Numbered from the stretch's first letter, positions 50,348 to 59,660 are shown. The stretch is 64,000 nucleotides of DNA from Actinobacillus capsulatus DSM 19761 (GCF_000374285.1 NZ_KB893930.1:142410-206409), one strand, 5' to 3'. Made by a program: numbers and translations. The notes: generated by a model from the letters alone, not told the origin.

Positions 50348-51094
50348 TTAATCCGGCGAATAATAGAGCTTACCGATTTCAATACGTTGACGACCTGTTT
50401 CTAAACGCCATTTATTCGAATCACGTAAAGAATAAACACAACCGCAATATTCTTGCTGGTAGAAACGTTCACGTTTACTGATTTCGATCATACGTTGCGA
50501 GCCGCCGTTTTTACGCCAGTTGTAATCCCAATAAACCACATCTTCAAATTTCGCCGCCGCACGATGTCCACAATTGTTGATTTGATTCATATCTTTCCAA
50601 CGAGAAATACCCAAACAGCTGGTATAAACCGGGAAGCCGTTATTGTGTGCGTATTCCGCCGCTTTTTCGAAACGCATATCAAAGCACATCGTACAACGAG
50701 TACCACGCTCTGGTTCCCATTCCATGCCTTCCGCTTTTTTAAACCACTCACGACGGTCATTTTCGTAATCATCATCGAAATCAATGAACGGAATACCCCA
50801 TTTCTCGGCAAAGCGAATGTTTTCTTCTTTACGAATCAGGTATTCTTTCATCGGGTGAATGTTCGGATTATAGAAGTAAATGGTAAATTCAATACCCGAT
50901 GCATGGATTGCCTCCATCACTTCGCCGGAACAAGGTGCGCAGCAAGAATGCAACAATAATTTGTTGTGCCCATTAGGTAATTCTAGTTTTGGACGAACGA
51001 AAGGCGCATTAGGATCTTTTTTCTGATTTTTTGCTCGGCGACGAGCTCGCACACTTTCAATATGTTCTTTAGGTTGTTGGTTTTGTTCTGTCAT
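50348..51094 (-). CDS. queH: Epoxyqueuosine reductase QueH
   Basis: A 248-residue DUF208 family protein, the non-cobalamin enzyme that reduces epoxyqueuosine to queuosine in tRNA. Conserved cysteines are in [24 protein letters not shown] and [10 protein letters not shown], which hold the Fe-S cluster and metal site. Also seen: [19 protein letters not shown] basic N-terminal tail precedes. Single gene upstream of fabD (65 bp gap). Confidence 0.93.
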   Translation of the reverse strand: MTEQNQQPKEHIESVRARRRAKNQKKDPNAPFVRPKLELPNGHNKLLLHSCCAPCSGEVMEAIHASGIEFTIYFYNPNIHPMKEYLIRKEENIRFAEKWGIPFIDFDDDYENDRREWFKKAEGMEWEPERGTRCTMCFDMRFEKAAEYAHNNGFPVYTSCLGISRWKDMNQINNCGHRAAAKFEDVVYWDYNWRKNGGSQRMIEISKRERFYQQEYCGCVYSLRDSNKWRLETGRQRIEIGKLYYSPD

Positions 51095-51130
51095 AAAAAT
51101 TGTAAAAAATTCTCAAAATTTGACCGCTTA

Positions 51131-52126
51131 TTAATATGAACGATCGACCGATAGATAAGCAAGAGAAATCAATGCTTGTTTGTATTCACTTTCCGCTAAA
51201 ACTGTAAGCGCATCAACCGCTTTCTGTACTTCTTGTTTAGCACGGCTCATTGCATATTCAAGTGATTGATGTTCCGCCATAATTTCTAATATGGCTGGAA
51301 TTTGTTCACGCTTCCCACCGTTTTTAATTGCCGAACGAATTATATCCACTTGCGTTTGATTACCTTTCGTTTGTGCTGCATGCATTGCGTGTAGCAATGG
51401 TAAAGTCGGTTTGCCTTCAACGAAATCATCACCCACATTTTTACCGAAGCTTTCCGCTTTTGCCGAGTAGTCTAAAATATCATCAATTAATTGGAAGGCA
51501 GTACCGAGGTAGCACCCGTAATCTTTCAACGCTGTTTCAACCGATTTTTCTACCCCTGCTACAATCGCAACACATTGTGTCGCTGCTTCAAATAAGCGTG
51601 CGGTTTTATTGTAGATAACACGCATATAATTAGCTTCGGTTGTGTTCGGGTCATTCACATTCATTAATTGTTGTACCTCGCCTTCGGCAAGCGCATTGGT
51701 TGCGGCAGACATGACTTTTAACACCTCAAGCGAGTCAACACTGGTCATCATTTGGAATGAACGCGTATAAATGAAGTCTCCGACTAATACGCTTGCCGCA
51801 TTACCGAATGTGGCATTTGCGGTTGCACGGCCACGACGCATAGCAGACTCGTCCACTACATCATCGTGTAATAAGGTTGCGGTATGGACAAATTCGATAA
51901 ATGCGGCACAGGTCACGTGTTTGTTACCGGTATAGCCTAACGCATTAGCGGCGAGCACCGCAATTAACGGACGAATACGTTTACCACCACCGGCAATAAT
52001 ATAGTGGCCTAATTGGTTGATTAAAACGACTCCGGAGTTAAGCTGAGCGAGAATCTCCGCATCTACCGCTTGCATATCTTGTTTGGCAAGCGCCTGAATT
52101 TGCTCGAGTGTTAATAGCGTTGTCAT
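51131..52126 (-). CDS. ispB: Octaprenyl diphosphate synthase
   Basis: A 331-residue trans-prenyltransferase making the C40 side chain of ubiquinone and menaquinone. First aspartate motif LLHDDVVDESAMRRG and second LIDDILDYS are intact, along with GGGKRIRP and GKNVGDDFVEGKPTLPLL. In E. coli it lies beside rplU-rpmA; here those genes are about 2 kb away on the other strand with the FMN reductase and DoxX genes between. Supplies the quinone pathway whose ubiEJB genes are at 38-43 kb. Confidence 0.96.
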   Translation of the reverse strand: MTTLLTLEQIQALAKQDMQAVDAEILAQLNSGVVLINQLGHYIIAGGGKRIRPLIAVLAANALGYTGNKHVTCAAFIEFVHTATLLHDDVVDESAMRRGRATANATFGNAASVLVGDFIYTRSFQMMTSVDSLEVLKVMSAATNALAEGEVQQLMNVNDPNTTEANYMRVIYNKTARLFEAATQCVAIVAGVEKSVETALKDYGCYLGTAFQLIDDILDYSAKAESFGKNVGDDFVEGKPTLPLLHAMHAAQTKGNQTQVDIIRSAIKNGGKREQIPAILEIMAEHQSLEYAMSRAKQEVQKAVDALTVLAESEYKQALISLAYLSVDRSY

Positions 52127-52373
52127 TGTGTTCTCATATTAAATGTAAAAATTGGCGGTGATTCTACCTTAAATCTGACAAGCTTCAAAAAAGAATCGAA
52201 AAAAGCGGTCAAATTCAGCAATTTTTTTGCAAAACAACTAAAAATTATGTCATGTTATGAGACATTATTCTTTTTTCTATTCAAGTAAGTGAAGGTGTTG
52301 TTTAATTTATTATTTACTTATAGTAAATAGTTTATCAACTTTAATCTATCTAAACATGAGGAAGATTATTTTG

Positions 52374-52388
52374 TAGAATGATATTCTA
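52374..52388. promoter_or_regulatory. Palindromic operator-like site before the FMN reductase gene
   Basis: TAGAAT-GAT-ATTCTA is a perfect inverted repeat 42 bp before the ATG. A related TTTAGAATCTAG follows at about 52402. The ~300 bp between ispB and this gene otherwise shows only a degenerate uptake sequence. Confidence 0.4.
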
Positions 52389-52429
52389 AAATTTCATTCA
52401 TCTTTAGAATCTAGGACGTTAAAATTATT

Positions 52430-52981
52430 ATGGCAAAACAAATCGCAGTTTTAGTTGGTAGTGGCAGTAAAACATCGATCAGTCAGTTAGTTGCGAATCA
52501 TTTAAAAAATGTAGCACCTGCAAGTATTCAATTAAATTTCGTGAATATTGCGGATCTTCCTTTATATGATCGTGATTTAGATGAGAGCAGCCCAGAAGCA
52601 TACACTCGTTTACGTAATGCAATTGAGCAAGCTGATGGTGTATTACTGATTACACCAGAACATAACGGCGGTATGTCAGCAATGATTAAAAATGCAATTG
52701 ATGTAGGTTCACGTCCAATGGGACAAAGCAAATGGCTTGGTAAACCTGCCGGTATCGTTTCTGTTGCAGCAGGAATGTCTGGTGGTGTGCGAGCAGCGGA
52801 TCAATTACGTGTAGTAGCTTCCGGTGCATTTATTAATATGCCGGTTGCGCCGTTTGCAGCGAACGTTGGTGGAATTTTCAACGGTGTATTTAACGAAGAT
52901 GGTGAGCTTGTTTCTGAAGCTGTAGCAGGGATGTTAAAAGGCTTTATTGACGGCTATGCTGATTTTGTCGCTAAATTCTAA
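52430..52981 (+). CDS. NAD(P)H-dependent FMN reductase family protein
   Basis: A 183-residue flavodoxin-like flavoprotein. Features: the N-terminal phosphate loop VLVGSGSKTSISQ, ITPEHNGGMSAMIKNAIDVG (the family PEYNxxxPxxLKNAID motif with His in place of Tyr), and KPAGIVSVAAGMSGG. Such enzymes reduce FMN, quinones, azo dyes or chromate with NAD(P)H. A palindromic site lies in its promoter region. It is followed by DoxX on the same strand, a pairing common in quinone or redox-stress loci. Confidence 0.85.
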   Translation: MAKQIAVLVGSGSKTSISQLVANHLKNVAPASIQLNFVNIADLPLYDRDLDESSPEAYTRLRNAIEQADGVLLITPEHNGGMSAMIKNAIDVGSRPMGQSKWLGKPAGIVSVAAGMSGGVRAADQLRVVASGAFINMPVAPFAANVGGIFNGVFNEDGELVSEAVAGMLKGFIDGYADFVAKF

Positions 52982-53133
52982 TCAATTCATATAAGACTTC
53001 TATATTACAACTTTAATCAAGCGGCTTAATTTTTGCAAAATTTTGCGGAAATTTAACCGCTTTTTTGTTGTTTATATTGTTTTGATTGTTTCAAAATTGG
53101 AAATAGTCTATCAACAAAAAGGTTATTTATCTT

Positions 53134-53168
53134 CTATTGTTCAATAGATAAAATGTGTATCTCTATTG
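53134..53168 (+). promoter_or_regulatory. Operator-like repeats before doxX
   Basis: CTATTG-TT-CAATAG (53134-53147) is a perfect palindrome, and a second CTATTGTTCA starts at 53163, about three helical turns on. Both sit just upstream of the DoxX start (53200). Looks like a two-site operator. Confidence 0.5.
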
Positions 53169-53199
53169 TTCAGTCTTATTATTTAAAGGAAAGCAAAAA

Positions 53200-53598
53200 A
53201 TGAACTCAAACTTAGAAAAATTTACTCCATACGCATTAGCATTATTACGCATTGTTGCAGCCTATATGTTCTTACTACACGGTACGGCGAAATTCTTTGA
53301 ATTTCCGGTATCGATGACAGGTGGTAATGGTGCAGTACCATTAATGTCAATGTACGGTATTGGCGGTATTTTAGAAATTGGTGGTGGTATTTTATTACTT
53401 TTAGGCTTATTCACTCGTCCAGTTGCCTTTTTACTTTCAGGTATGATGGCATATGCATATTTCTTTATGCACGCAAGTGCAGAGAATATTGCCCTTCCGT
53501 TAGTGAACCAAGGTGAATTAGCGCTGTTATATTCAGTGGTATTCTTCTTATTAGTGTTTGTTGGTGCAGGCGCATTTGCATTAGATAATAAACGTTGA
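53200..53598 (+). CDS. DoxX family membrane protein
   Basis: 132 residues from ATG 53200 (AAAGGAAAG upstream); an in-frame ATG at 53155 lies over the operator-like repeats. Four membrane helices with the DoxX pattern: LLRIVAAYMFLLHGTAKFFEF, GGILEIGGGILLLLGLFTRP and AYFFMHA. DoxX relatives act in quinone or thiol redox homeostasis in the membrane. With the FMN reductase 219 bp upstream it may form a redox-stress unit. Confidence 0.88.
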   Translation: MNSNLEKFTPYALALLRIVAAYMFLLHGTAKFFEFPVSMTGGNGAVPLMSMYGIGGILEIGGGILLLLGLFTRPVAFLLSGMMAYAYFFMHASAENIALPLVNQGELALLYSVVFFLLVFVGAGAFALDNKR

Positions 53599-53879
53599 AA
53601 CCTCAACAAATAAGGCTTTTAGCCTATAAAAAAGTGAAGTGGTCATTTTTTGCAAAAAAGTTGCAGAATTTGGCCGCTTTTTTGTTATGATGGCGTTATC
53701 TAAAAATCAAGATGGTAAAAGCTACGATTTTTTCGAGAATTTCACAGAGTTAAACGAAAAAATGTGTAGTTTTTTGGGTTAATAATAGACAAAAATGTTG
53801 CTTGTTGCTTTCTTTAATGCCGAAAATAGGGTGTAAGGGAAAATAACGCAGAAATTTTTCAATTTTTCTGAAAATCGTT
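53599..53879. other. Intergenic region before rplU
   Basis: Contains a small AAGGCT/AGCCT hairpin after doxX and a degenerate paired uptake sequence (GGTCATTTTTTGCAA ... TTGCAGAATTTGGCC, 53642-53680) followed by a T run, which probably ends doxX. Nothing else seen until the rplU promoter. Confidence 0.5.
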
Positions 53880-53880
53880 C

Positions 53881-53909
53881 TTGCTCTTTGCATAGTTTTT
53901 GCGTAGAAT
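53881..53909 (+). promoter_or_regulatory. Sigma-70 promoter of rplU-rpmA
   Basis: TTGCTC (53881-53886) and TAGAAT (53904-53909) with a 17-bp spacer. The leader holds a GTGCC/GGCAC hairpin (53938-53962) just before the rplU ribosome-binding site, a possible autoregulatory structure. Confidence 0.7.
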
Positions 53910-53979
53910 TGACCACCTATTTTATATGAATTTAAGAGTGCCTAAGCAGAAGCGATTGGCACAAATTAGCGGAGTAAAT

Positions 53980-54291
53980 ATGTACGCAGTTTTCCAAAGT
54001 GGCGGCAAACAACACAGAGTAAGCGAAGGTCAAGTAGTTCGTTTAGAGAAACTTGAAATTGCAACTGGTGAGAAAGTTGAATTTGACTCAGTGTTAATGG
54101 TCGTTAACGGTGAAGATGTTAAGATTGGTGCACCGGTAGTTGCTGGCGCAAAAGTAGTGGCTGAAGTTGTAGCACAAGGTCGTGGCGATAAAGTTAAAAT
54201 CGTTAAGTTCCGTCGTCGTAAACACAGCCGTAAACAACAAGGTCATCGTCAGTGGTTCACAGAAGTGAAAATCACTGGGATTCAAGCATAA
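53980..54291 (+). CDS. rplU: 50S ribosomal protein L21
   Basis: 103 residues from ATG 53980 ([20 protein letters not shown]), with GGAG upstream; the same length as E. coli L21. C-terminal [20 protein letters not shown] is typical. First of rplU-rpmA. Confidence 0.98.
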   Translation: MYAVFQSGGKQHRVSEGQVVRLEKLEIATGEKVEFDSVLMVVNGEDVKIGAPVVAGAKVVAEVVAQGRGDKVKIVKFRRRKHSRKQQGHRQWFTEVKITGIQA

Positions 54292-54311
54292 TTTCAGAGG
54301 AGATCAAGTAG

Positions 54312-54569
54312 ATGGCAACTAAAAAAGCTGGTGGTTCAACTCGTAACGGTCGTGATTCTGAAGCTAAACGCCTTGGTGTTAAACGTTTTGGTGGCGAATC
54401 TGTATTAGCAGGTAGCATCATCGTTCGTCAGCGTGGTACTAAATTCCACGCTGGTAGCAACGTTGGTATGGGTAAAGACCACACTTTATTCGCAACTGCT
54501 GATGGTAAAGTTAAATTTGAAGTGAAAGGCGAGAAAAATCGTAAATACGTAAGCATCGTCGCTGAGTAA
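54312..54569 (+). CDS. rpmA: 50S ribosomal protein L27
   Basis: An 85-residue protein, [20 protein letters not shown], whose N-terminus reaches the peptidyl transferase centre. Normal length. 20 bp after rplU, ending before a strong terminator. Confidence 0.98.
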
Positions 54570-54593
54570 TTCATTTCAATAAAGAACTGAAAT

Positions 54594-54620
54594 AAAACCC
54601 CACTTTTGTGGGGTTTTTCT
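54594..54620 (+). terminator. Terminator of rplU-rpmA
   Basis: AAAACCCCAC and GTGGGGTTTT arms around TTTT, with a T run. Confidence 0.92.
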
Positions 54621-54649
54621 TACTTTTTTCCAATCTCATTAAAAAATCC

Positions 54650-55582
54650 GTGAAACAACAACCCTTACTTGGCTTCTTATTTTCTTTGACAGCCATTCTG
54701 ATGTGGGGAATGCTGCCTCTTGCGATTAAACAAGTACTAAAATCGCTTGATTCTCAAATGATTGTTTGGTTTAGATTTTTAGTCGCAACACTCGGTGTTT
54801 TCGCCATACTCGCTTTTGCAAAAAAATTACCTAATTTGACCGCTTTCTTTCGCCGATATCACAGGCTGTGGTTAATTGGGGTCATTGGATTGTCTTGCAA
54901 CTTCTTCCTATTTAATCTCGCCTTAAATTATATTCCGGCTGCAACCAGCCAAGTCCTTAGTCCGCTTTCTTCTTTTGTGATGATTGCATTGGGTGTTGTA
55001 TTGTTTAAAGAAACAATCGGTATCCATCAAAAAATTGGTTTTGTGTTAGTGGTTAGCGGTTTGGTGATGTTTTTTAATAACCGCTTCGCCGACTTAATTG
55101 CAATGAATAGTTATGCATACGGTGTATTACTTGGTATTTGTGCAAGTTTGATTTGGATTGGCTATAGTTTGTCGCAAAAAATAATGTTAGCGCATTTTAG
55201 CTCGCAACAAATTCTGTTACTGATTTATTTTGGTTGTACCTTAGTCTTTACGCCTTTTGCACATATGGAAGAATTAGCTAAATTAGATTTAGCTGCTTGG
55301 GGCTGGTTAGGATTCTGTGGCATTAACACCGTTATTGCTTATGGCTGTTATGCCGAAGCATTAAATCGCTGGGAAGTATCTAAAGTGAGCTTAATGATGA
55401 CGCAAATTCCGATCCTGACTATTATGCTTACTGCATTAAGCCATACAATTTCACCAGAGCTATTTGAGGCGCCAGATTTGAATGGATTAAGTTATATTGG
55501 GGCGATTACGGTAGTTTCCGGTGCTATGCTTTCTGCTGTTGACCATAAATTATTTTATCGTAATCAACTACGCAAAAAATAA
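54650..55582 (+). CDS. EamA-family (DMT) transporter, intact copy
   Basis: About 310 residues from GTG 54650 (VKQQPLLGFLFSLTAILMWG); in-frame codons before it lie in the rpmA terminator and are rejected. Ten membrane helices in two EamA units. Features: PAATSQVLSPLSSFVMIALG, FKETIGIHQKIGFVLVVSGL and the second-unit KVSLMMTQIPILTIMLTALS. An inner-membrane metabolite exporter of unknown substrate. It is followed 11 bp later by a closely related but broken copy, so the pair arose by tandem duplication. Confidence 0.88.
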   Translation: MKQQPLLGFLFSLTAILMWGMLPLAIKQVLKSLDSQMIVWFRFLVATLGVFAILAFAKKLPNLTAFFRRYHRLWLIGVIGLSCNFFLFNLALNYIPAATSQVLSPLSSFVMIALGVVLFKETIGIHQKIGFVLVVSGLVMFFNNRFADLIAMNSYAYGVLLGICASLIWIGYSLSQKIMLAHFSSQQILLLIYFGCTLVFTPFAHMEELAKLDLAAWGWLGFCGINTVIAYGCYAEALNRWEVSKVSLMMTQIPILTIMLTALSHTISPELFEAPDLNGLSYIGAITVVSGAMLSAVDHKLFYRNQLRKK

Positions 55583-55593
55583 TAGGAACAAGT

Positions 55594-56471
55594 ATGTAGC
55601 AAAGACCTTTACTCGGATTTTCACTTGCATTGCTCGCAACGGCAACATGGGGATCGTTACCGATGATGGCACAGCAAGTTTTAAAATATGTTGATGCACA
55701 AACATTGGTATGGAGTCGCTTCGTGGTTGCAGCGGCTGTGATTACTTTTATTTTGTTTGTTACCCGTCGTTTACCTAAAGTAGTAAAACTGAATTTAAAA
55801 GATTGGGGCTGGGTATGTTTAGGTGTTATTGGCTTGTCCATTAATTTTGTGTTATTTGCTGATGCTTTGAATTATATATCGCCGACAACTAACCAAGTTT
55901 TATGGCAATTAGCCCCCTTTACGATGATTTTATGCGGTGTTTTATTTTTCAAAGAGAAGCTCAAGTTTTTCCAGAAAATCGGGTTTGTGTTGTTAGTGGT
56001 TGGTTTGGTTGCATTTTTTAATGATCATTTTGACGAGATTTTGCAATTTGATAGCTATGCTTGGGGGATTTGGCTGGGCTGTGGGGCGAGTTATATGGTA
56101 TTGCGCAAAAATTATTATTAAATAAGCTTACTTCGCAACAAGTATTGACGATTATTTATATCGGCTGCAGTTTACTGCTTGCGCCGCTTGCTACCCCGAA
56201 TCAATTAACACGATTAAGCGGCTTCCCGTTGATGTCTTTTATTTATTGTTGTTGTAATACGTTAATCGGTTATGGCGCTTATGGTGAGGCATTAAATCAT
56301 TGGGATACTTCTAAGGTGAGTGTCGTGACCACGATGATTCCGGTTTTTACCATGCTTTTTGCTTTTATCGGTCATTACTTTTTCCCAGACACATTTGATA
56401 ACCCTGATATGAACTTGATAAGTTATATCGGTGCCTTAATTGTGGTAATTGGTGCGATGTTACGGCGGTAG
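55594..56471 (+). pseudogene. Tandem EamA paralogue, broken
   Basis: ATG 55594 is followed at once by TAG, then QRPLLGFSLALLATATWGSL continues in frame and aligns with the upstream paralogue (KQQPLLGFLFSLTAILMWG). The frame runs to GIWLGCGASYMVLRKNYY and stops. The true continuation, LYGIAQKLLLNKLTSQQVLT to the stop at 56471, is in another frame. Near 56092 about four codons plus a base are missing relative to the paralogue (SLIWIGYSLSQKI). A nonsense codon 2 plus a frameshift indicate inactivation; a TTG or GTG restart might still make a half protein. Confidence 0.85.
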
Positions 56472-56539
56472 GAGATAAGTTATTGGTAAAAAAATCGCTA
56501 AAATAGACTGCTTGTATCAGCACCTAGCGAGCAGGTTAG

Positions 56540-56585
56540 TAATGAAAAAAGTGATGAACAGTTAAATGCTCATCACTTTTTTCTT
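56540..56585. terminator. Terminator between the broken EamA gene and cdd
   Basis: AAAAAAGTGATGA and TCATCACTTTTTT arms around a short loop, effective on both strands for convergent genes. Confidence 0.88.
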
Positions 56586-56597
56586 ATTGTGCGGGGA

Positions 56598-57491
56598 CTA
56601 CAGCTCAATATATTCGATATCTAAGCGAAGTAGTGTTTGGGATAACTCTTCGGTCATACGTCTATGGCTGAGGATCGCCTGTTTTTCTGCCATCACAATA
56701 CGAGTAACCGGTTTATCTAGTAAGCCATTTAAACGACGATAGTTTAACGCACTTTGTAAAGGCAAGAAGCTAGGATTAAATGCAGCATTTTCAGCATAAC
56801 GACCGGTAATGACCTGTTCATCAACTTGTAACGCAATACCACTCATCGCTTGGCTGTATGGCGCATAAGATTGTTGTGCTGCGACAATCGCAGCTTGAGA
56901 GAGGGGATCGCCTGTAAGCTCAAAAGTATGATGCTGAGCATCAAACAACACTTGCTTAATATTTAGATCTTTTGGCCCGAACGAATCCGGTAGATAGATT
57001 TGCAATAAATTATTTTGGCTGTGAGGTAAATGAATTTTTAACGTTTTAGCCGAATTTAATTCATTCATAAATTGACGGCAGTGACCACAAGGTGTGTAGT
57101 TTACCACCATATCGTGAATAGATTTTTCACCTGCCAGCCACGCATGAGAAACTGCACTTTGCTCGGCGTGTATGGTCTGTTGCATTGAAGTTGATGAAAA
57201 CTCTTGATTTGCACCAAAGTAAAAATTACCTGATTCACCAATAGCAATCGCTCCGACATAAAATTTAGATACGGGAACGAGCGCATAACAAGCGGCAAGC
57301 GATAAGCAATATAATGCTAATTGGACGGTAGAAAGCTCAAATTGTTGGCACCATTGTTGGATTTGAGTACTGGAAAAACTTGCTTGGTATTGTTGAGCTT
57401 TTAATTGATCTGCAATTGCGGTTGTGATCGGATTGTTTTGTTCCAAGACAGCTTTTTCAAGCCGTGTTTGGAGTGCAAATAAAGTAGTCAT
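56598..57491 (-). CDS. cdd: Cytidine deaminase (two-domain type)
   Basis: A 297-residue enzyme converting cytidine and deoxycytidine to uridine forms in pyrimidine salvage. The zinc site is in the N-terminal half: HAEQSAVSHAWLAG (His, Glu) and TPCGHCRQFMNEL (two Cys). The C-terminal half is the degenerate second domain (AAIVAAQQSYAPYSQAMSGI; GRYAENAAFNPSFLPLQSAL). Same size class as E. coli Cdd (294, dimer). Confidence 0.96.
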   Translation of the reverse strand: MTTLFALQTRLEKAVLEQNNPITTAIADQLKAQQYQASFSSTQIQQWCQQFELSTVQLALYCLSLAACYALVPVSKFYVGAIAIGESGNFYFGANQEFSSTSMQQTIHAEQSAVSHAWLAGEKSIHDMVVNYTPCGHCRQFMNELNSAKTLKIHLPHSQNNLLQIYLPDSFGPKDLNIKQVLFDAQHHTFELTGDPLSQAAIVAAQQSYAPYSQAMSGIALQVDEQVITGRYAENAAFNPSFLPLQSALNYRRLNGLLDKPVTRIVMAEKQAILSHRRMTEELSQTLLRLDIEYIEL

Positions 57492-57509
57492 CTTATTCTC
57501 CTTTGTTTG

Positions 57510-58368
57510 ACGGAGAATTATTATACCTGTAAATAAGCACGCCGGCTGTGATCAAGATCGCACTAATGACATGAAATGAAGAGATTGCTTCATTTAACAG
57601 CAAAATGCTGAATAATGCGGCGAATAAAGGGGGTAGTCATTACGGCAACCCTTGCGGAACTCCAAAATGCGTAGGAAAGTATCGATGGACCCACTACCAA
57701 ATAAACAACGCCTAACCATTGATAAGCGGTCAAATTTTGTAGGTTTTTGCAGATGTTTACCAAAACTCATAGAGAAAGAAAGGTGTTAAGGTAAGTATAG
57801 CTAAACCGACTAGTGCGGTCAGGAACGCAGTATTGTTAATGCCACTTGGGCGCAAGTGGATAATACAGCAATAAATTGTCCAACTGACCGTAGAAGTGAT
57901 AGTACATAAGTCTCCTCGATTAATTTCTAAGTGTGTTAGGCGAGTCAAATCTCCTTGACTAAGTAGCCAAGTAACACCTATTAAACTTAATAGCGCTCCG
58001 CTAAAAATGACCGGTTTAATTCTCTCTTTAAAAAGAATAAATTTAAGAACAAAACTAGCACAGGCACAATGGCGAGATAGAGGCTTGCATTTAATGCAGA
58101 GGTTGATTTTAAGCCTTGGCATAAGGTTGCCGGAAATAACAACACCTAACATTCCTAAATTCCACATCAGTATTTTTGAAGTTTTAAGTACAGGAAGTGC
58201 AGTTAATGTCGGGCGGTAAAATAAGCAAACCAAGATAATTAAAGCAGGAAACCAGCGAAGATAAGTCAGAGTAAGTTCTATTACATTACTAAGTAGTTTT
58301 CCTAATACAAAATTCTCGCCCCAGAAAGCGGTTGCAAGAATTAAACTTGCATAGTCTATATGAATGTT
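57510..58368 (-). pseudogene. Decayed EamA/DMT transporter gene
   Basis: On the minus strand, recognisable EamA pieces lie in several frames: NIHIDYASLILATAFWGENF near the start (about 58360), CLFYRPTLTALPVLKTSKIL, then out of frame GLKSTSALNASLYLAIVPVL, back to FKERIKPVIFSGALLSLIGV and TSTVSWTIYCCIIHLRPSG, and finally YLVVGPSILSYAFWSSA and FAALFSILLLNEAISSFHVI in two further frames, ending near 57515. At least three frameshifts are needed, so the gene is dead. It overlaps the folB end. It is a more distant relative of the EamA pair at 54.6-56.5 kb. Confidence 0.75.
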
Positions 58369-58729
58369 AACTTGAATTACGACCTCGTTCTACGATTACA
58401 CCTACGCTACTTGCTTGTGCAACCGCTTTAGGTTTATGTAGTTCAATTCTTAGTGCTTGAATGCCATAGGTTTGCTGTAAGAGATCGGCAACTTGATGCG
58501 CAACCGTTTCGACTAATTTAAAAGGTTTGGATTCAACAAACTGTAATACCTTTTCCGAAACTTCCGCATAATTTAAACAATATTGCACGTCATCCGTTGC
58601 GGCCGCTAATTTAAAGTCCCATTCCATTTCAATATTAAATATTAAACGTTGTTTAATGGTATGTTCCCAATCATATGCGCCGATTGAGGCGAAAGCGGTC
58701 AGCTCGTGAATAAAAACTTTATCTGCCAT
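58367..58729 (-). CDS. folB: Dihydroneopterin aldolase
   Basis: 120 residues from ATG 58729 (MADKVFIHELTAFASIGAYD); an in-frame ATG at 58777 adds an unlikely leader. It cleaves dihydroneopterin to 6-hydroxymethyl-dihydropterin in folate synthesis. Conserved EWEH-type element (YDWEHTIKQRL), NYAEVSEKV and the late IELHKPKAV are present. Divergent from plsY; the decayed EamA gene follows with overlap. Confidence 0.94.
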   Translation of the reverse strand: MADKVFIHELTAFASIGAYDWEHTIKQRLIFNIEMEWDFKLAAATDDVQYCLNYAEVSEKVLQFVESKPFKLVETVAHQVADLLQQTYGIQALRIELHKPKAVAQASSVGVIVERGRNSS

Positions 58730-58814
58730 TTGAGTTTTCCTTATTTGTTTATGGTAACATTTGTGAAAATATAGCATACAAGCGAAATAGCCCCTAGAAA
58801 TTAAAGGAAAAATT

Positions 58815-59408
58815 ATGAGTATCTCCGCTTATTTATTAATTTTAGCAGCCTATATATTCGGTTCTATTTCTAGCGCCATTATTTTTTGTCGTTTAGCTGG
58901 GTTGTCAGATCCTCGTGAATGTGGTTCTCATAATCCCGGCGCGACGAATGTATTACGTATCGGTGGAAGAATTTCGGCATTAGGGGTTTTACTGTTTGAT
59001 ATTTTAAAAGGTGGTTTACCGGTGCTATGTGCTTTTCGTCTGGGATTTGAACCTTCAGAAATCGGCTTTGTAGCTTTAGCAGCCTGTTTAGGGCATATCT
59101 TCCCCATATTTTTTCAGTTTCGCGGAGGAAAAGGTGTAGCAACCGCATTTGGAGCGCTATTACCGATTAGTGCGTTGGTTGCTGGTGCGGCTTTATGTAG
59201 CTGGTTAATCGTGTTTTTACTGTTTGGTTTTTCTTCATTAAGTGCAGTGGTTACGGCATTAGTTGTACCATTTTATATCTGGTGGTTTAGACCGGAATTT
59301 ACATTCCCTGTTGCATTAGTCTGTTGTTTGTTAGTCTATCGTCATCACGACAACATTCAACGTCTATGGCGCGGTCAAGAAGAAAGAATATGGGATAGGT
59401 TAAAGTAG
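58815..59408 (+). CDS. plsY: Acyl-phosphate:glycerol-3-phosphate acyltransferase PlsY
   Basis: A 197-residue, five-helix membrane acyltransferase for the first step of phospholipid synthesis, using acyl-phosphate. Motifs: [28 protein letters not shown] (substrate loop), and [20 protein letters not shown]. Length is normal. Divergent from folB, the arrangement known in E. coli. Ends at a paired-USS terminator. Confidence 0.96.
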   Translation: MSISAYLLILAAYIFGSISSAIIFCRLAGLSDPRECGSHNPGATNVLRIGGRISALGVLLFDILKGGLPVLCAFRLGFEPSEIGFVALAACLGHIFPIFFQFRGGKGVATAFGALLPISALVAGAALCSWLIVFLLFGFSSLSAVVTALVVPFYIWWFRPEFTFPVALVCCLLVYRHHDNIQRLWRGQEERIWDRLK

Positions 59409-59427
59409 GTAAGTAATAGTCGTATCA

Positions 59428-59493
59428 CAAGCGGTCAGATTTTCTCTATTTTTAGTAAATACTTTGCTAGCGAAAGAATCTGACCGTTTTTTT
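59428..59493 (+). terminator. Paired-USS terminator of plsY
   Basis: AAGCGGTCAGATT (59430 on) pairs with AATCTGACCG (about 59478 on) across a ~35-nt centre, followed by TTTTTTT. The first arm is a full uptake sequence. Confidence 0.65.
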
Positions 59494-59512
59494 ATTGCAT
59501 GCTCCCACAAAT

Positions 59513-59660
59513 AAAAAAGCTTAACTCTGTCGAATTAAGCTTTTATTAGAAGTATTGTATGTATGTAATGTTACTTTAAAAACACTTGAATCAACCTCCG
59601 CCTCCTGCATCAATTAACTCAAGCTTCGAACACTTATGAACGCGTGTTCATCTTTTTAAA
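59513..59660 (+). ncRNA. Candidate small RNA or decayed element between plsY and pepN
   Basis: This gene-free interval (59409-59798) holds AAAAGCTTAA/TTAAGCTTTT (59516-59544), then CTTGA (59585) pairing with TCAAG (59618) around the C-rich AACCTCCGCCTCCTGC, and finally GAACAC/GTGTTC (59628-59649) followed by ATCTTTTT, a terminator. The exposed CCTCC repeats would be complementary to ribosome-binding sites. No promoter is certain. Rest of the interval is AT-rich. Confidence 0.35.

Noticed and set aside
50453..50959. 168-residue plus-strand open frame inside queH
   Set aside because: Antisense of a well-conserved gene, with the repetitive Phe/Ile/Thr composition typical of shadow frames.
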